This document shows positions 63,689-64,000 of a stretch of 64,000 bases of DNA, in pieces. Each line of letters starts with the position of its first letter. Position 1 is the stretch's first letter. The notes under the pieces are model-generated. The model made no database searches and had not been told where the DNA came from. It saw nothing but the letters and a program-made list of their open reading frames with translations. The stretch lies in contig NZ_AP023175.1 of assembly GCF_013426895.1 (NCBI RefSeq), positions 496,001 to 560,000 on the forward strand. Reading direction: 5' to 3'. The stretch is from Paraburkholderia largidicola (GTDB lineage: Bacteria; Pseudomonadota; Gammaproteobacteria; Burkholderiales; Burkholderiaceae). The translations under genes were made by a program, and so were the position numbers.

Positions 63689-64000
63689 TCAAAGCTCGAG
63701 CACGCGCGCAACCACACCCGCGAGCCGTTTCACATGACGCGGCGCGGGAAGAATATCAGCGGCTGAAAACAGAATGGGCGCGCCTTCGTCGACGGAAAGC
63801 GGCTGGTCGCCGCGCTCGAACGCAACGAGCACGCGTTCGCCGATGGGCGTATTGAACAGCTCATGCCATGAGAACGTCACCGCGTAGCCGTCGTGAGCGT
63901 GCGCGATGAAAATGGTCCGCTTGAAATCGCCGGGCCGGTCGTTGCGCAGGCCCGCCATATCGATCAGATCCTTCAGCAGCACGCCGCGATACTGATCGAC
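63689..64000 (-). CDS. Molybdopterin-dependent oxidoreductase (sulfite-oxidase-like), C-terminal part
   Basis: The frame runs off the right edge; 103 C-terminal residues are visible, beginning VDQYRGVLLKDLIDMAGLRN. Segments HDGYAVTFSWHELFN, VLVAFERGDQPLSVDEGAPI and HVKRLAGVVARVLEL match the end of small periplasmic molybdopterin oxidoreductases of the SUOX/YedY fold. It probably precedes modE-like 63592 in one transcript, 96 bases apart. The catalytic Cys that binds Mo would lie outside the window. Confidence 0.78.
   Translation of the reverse strand, partial: VDQYRGVLLKDLIDMAGLRNDRPGDFKRTIFIAHAHDGYAVTFSWHELFNTPIGERVLVAFERGDQPLSVDEGAPILFSAADILPAPRHVKRLAGVVARVLEL

Noticed and set aside
63980..63982. 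GTG as the start of the molybdopterin protein
   Set aside because: The frame is open upstream to the window edge with in-family residues (VDQYRG), so the protein continues outside the window.

Overview
The window reads as high-GC chromosomal (or second-replicon) DNA of a plant-associated Burkholderiaceae bacterium, most likely Paraburkholderia or Caballeronia. The basis is the GC-rich codon use, the Burkholderia-type trimeric porin, the close match of many genes to families common in that group, an ACC deaminase at the left edge, and a large palindromic repeat of a kind scattered in these genomes. No tRNA, rRNA, CRISPR array, integrase or transposase gene was seen. Names come from recognising motifs and family features by eye; no database search was run.

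Left part (1-19000). After the acdS tail and a DUF4410 lipoprotein comes a pectin/hexuronate locus: a secreted GH28 polygalacturonase (minus strand), a plus-strand operon hyi - hexuronate MFS - udh - HpcH/HpaI aldolase (3786-7697), and a minus-strand operon DapA-family enzyme - IlvD/Edd dehydratase - porin (11978-7836). The two operons converge on a back-to-back terminator pair. The outer promoters carry nearly identical GTTGT-N3-ACAAC palindromes, which suggests one regulator encoded elsewhere. Together the genes can cut polygalacturonate, import galacturonate, oxidise it (Udh) and break the keto-deoxy acid either by aldol cleavage (then Hyi) or by a KdgD-like decarboxylating dehydration. Next are small enzymes (ABM monooxygenase, DUF488), a LysR-controlled SnoaL/SDR pair, and an MHS transporter with a winged-helix/TPR regulator.

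Centre (19300-29500). A complete Wsp surface-sensing system, wspABCDEFR, lies in one orientation with ATGA overlaps between most genes. It couples a chemoreceptor to the diguanylate cyclase WspR. An NnrS-like membrane protein follows convergently.

29600-40900. A 594-bp inverted-repeat element is followed by a second sugar-acid operon (paralogous IlvD/Edd dehydratase, RraA-family protein, MFS transporter, LacI regulator) with two matching CG-centred operators upstream. Then come an EthD-like protein, a CorA/ZntB transporter, an SDR with a divergent LysR gene, and a Cache-domain chemoreceptor.

40860-51500. A lactate module: FadR-type regulator, lutA-lutC-lutB and an LldP-type permease. It is followed by a GcvA-like LysR regulator, an EamA transporter and an iron-uptake pair (TonB-dependent siderophore receptor plus PiuC hydroxylase) behind a Fur box.

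51800-64000. A glpSTPQUV-type glycerol ABC importer operon has two ATPases that carry complementary defects. Then come a BBE-type FAD oxidase, an EamA transporter, and a molybdenum-linked segment: a helical protein of unknown function and a DUF2325 protein, each behind a ModE-box-like palindrome, a ModE-like regulator, and the end of a molybdopterin oxidoreductase that runs off the right edge.
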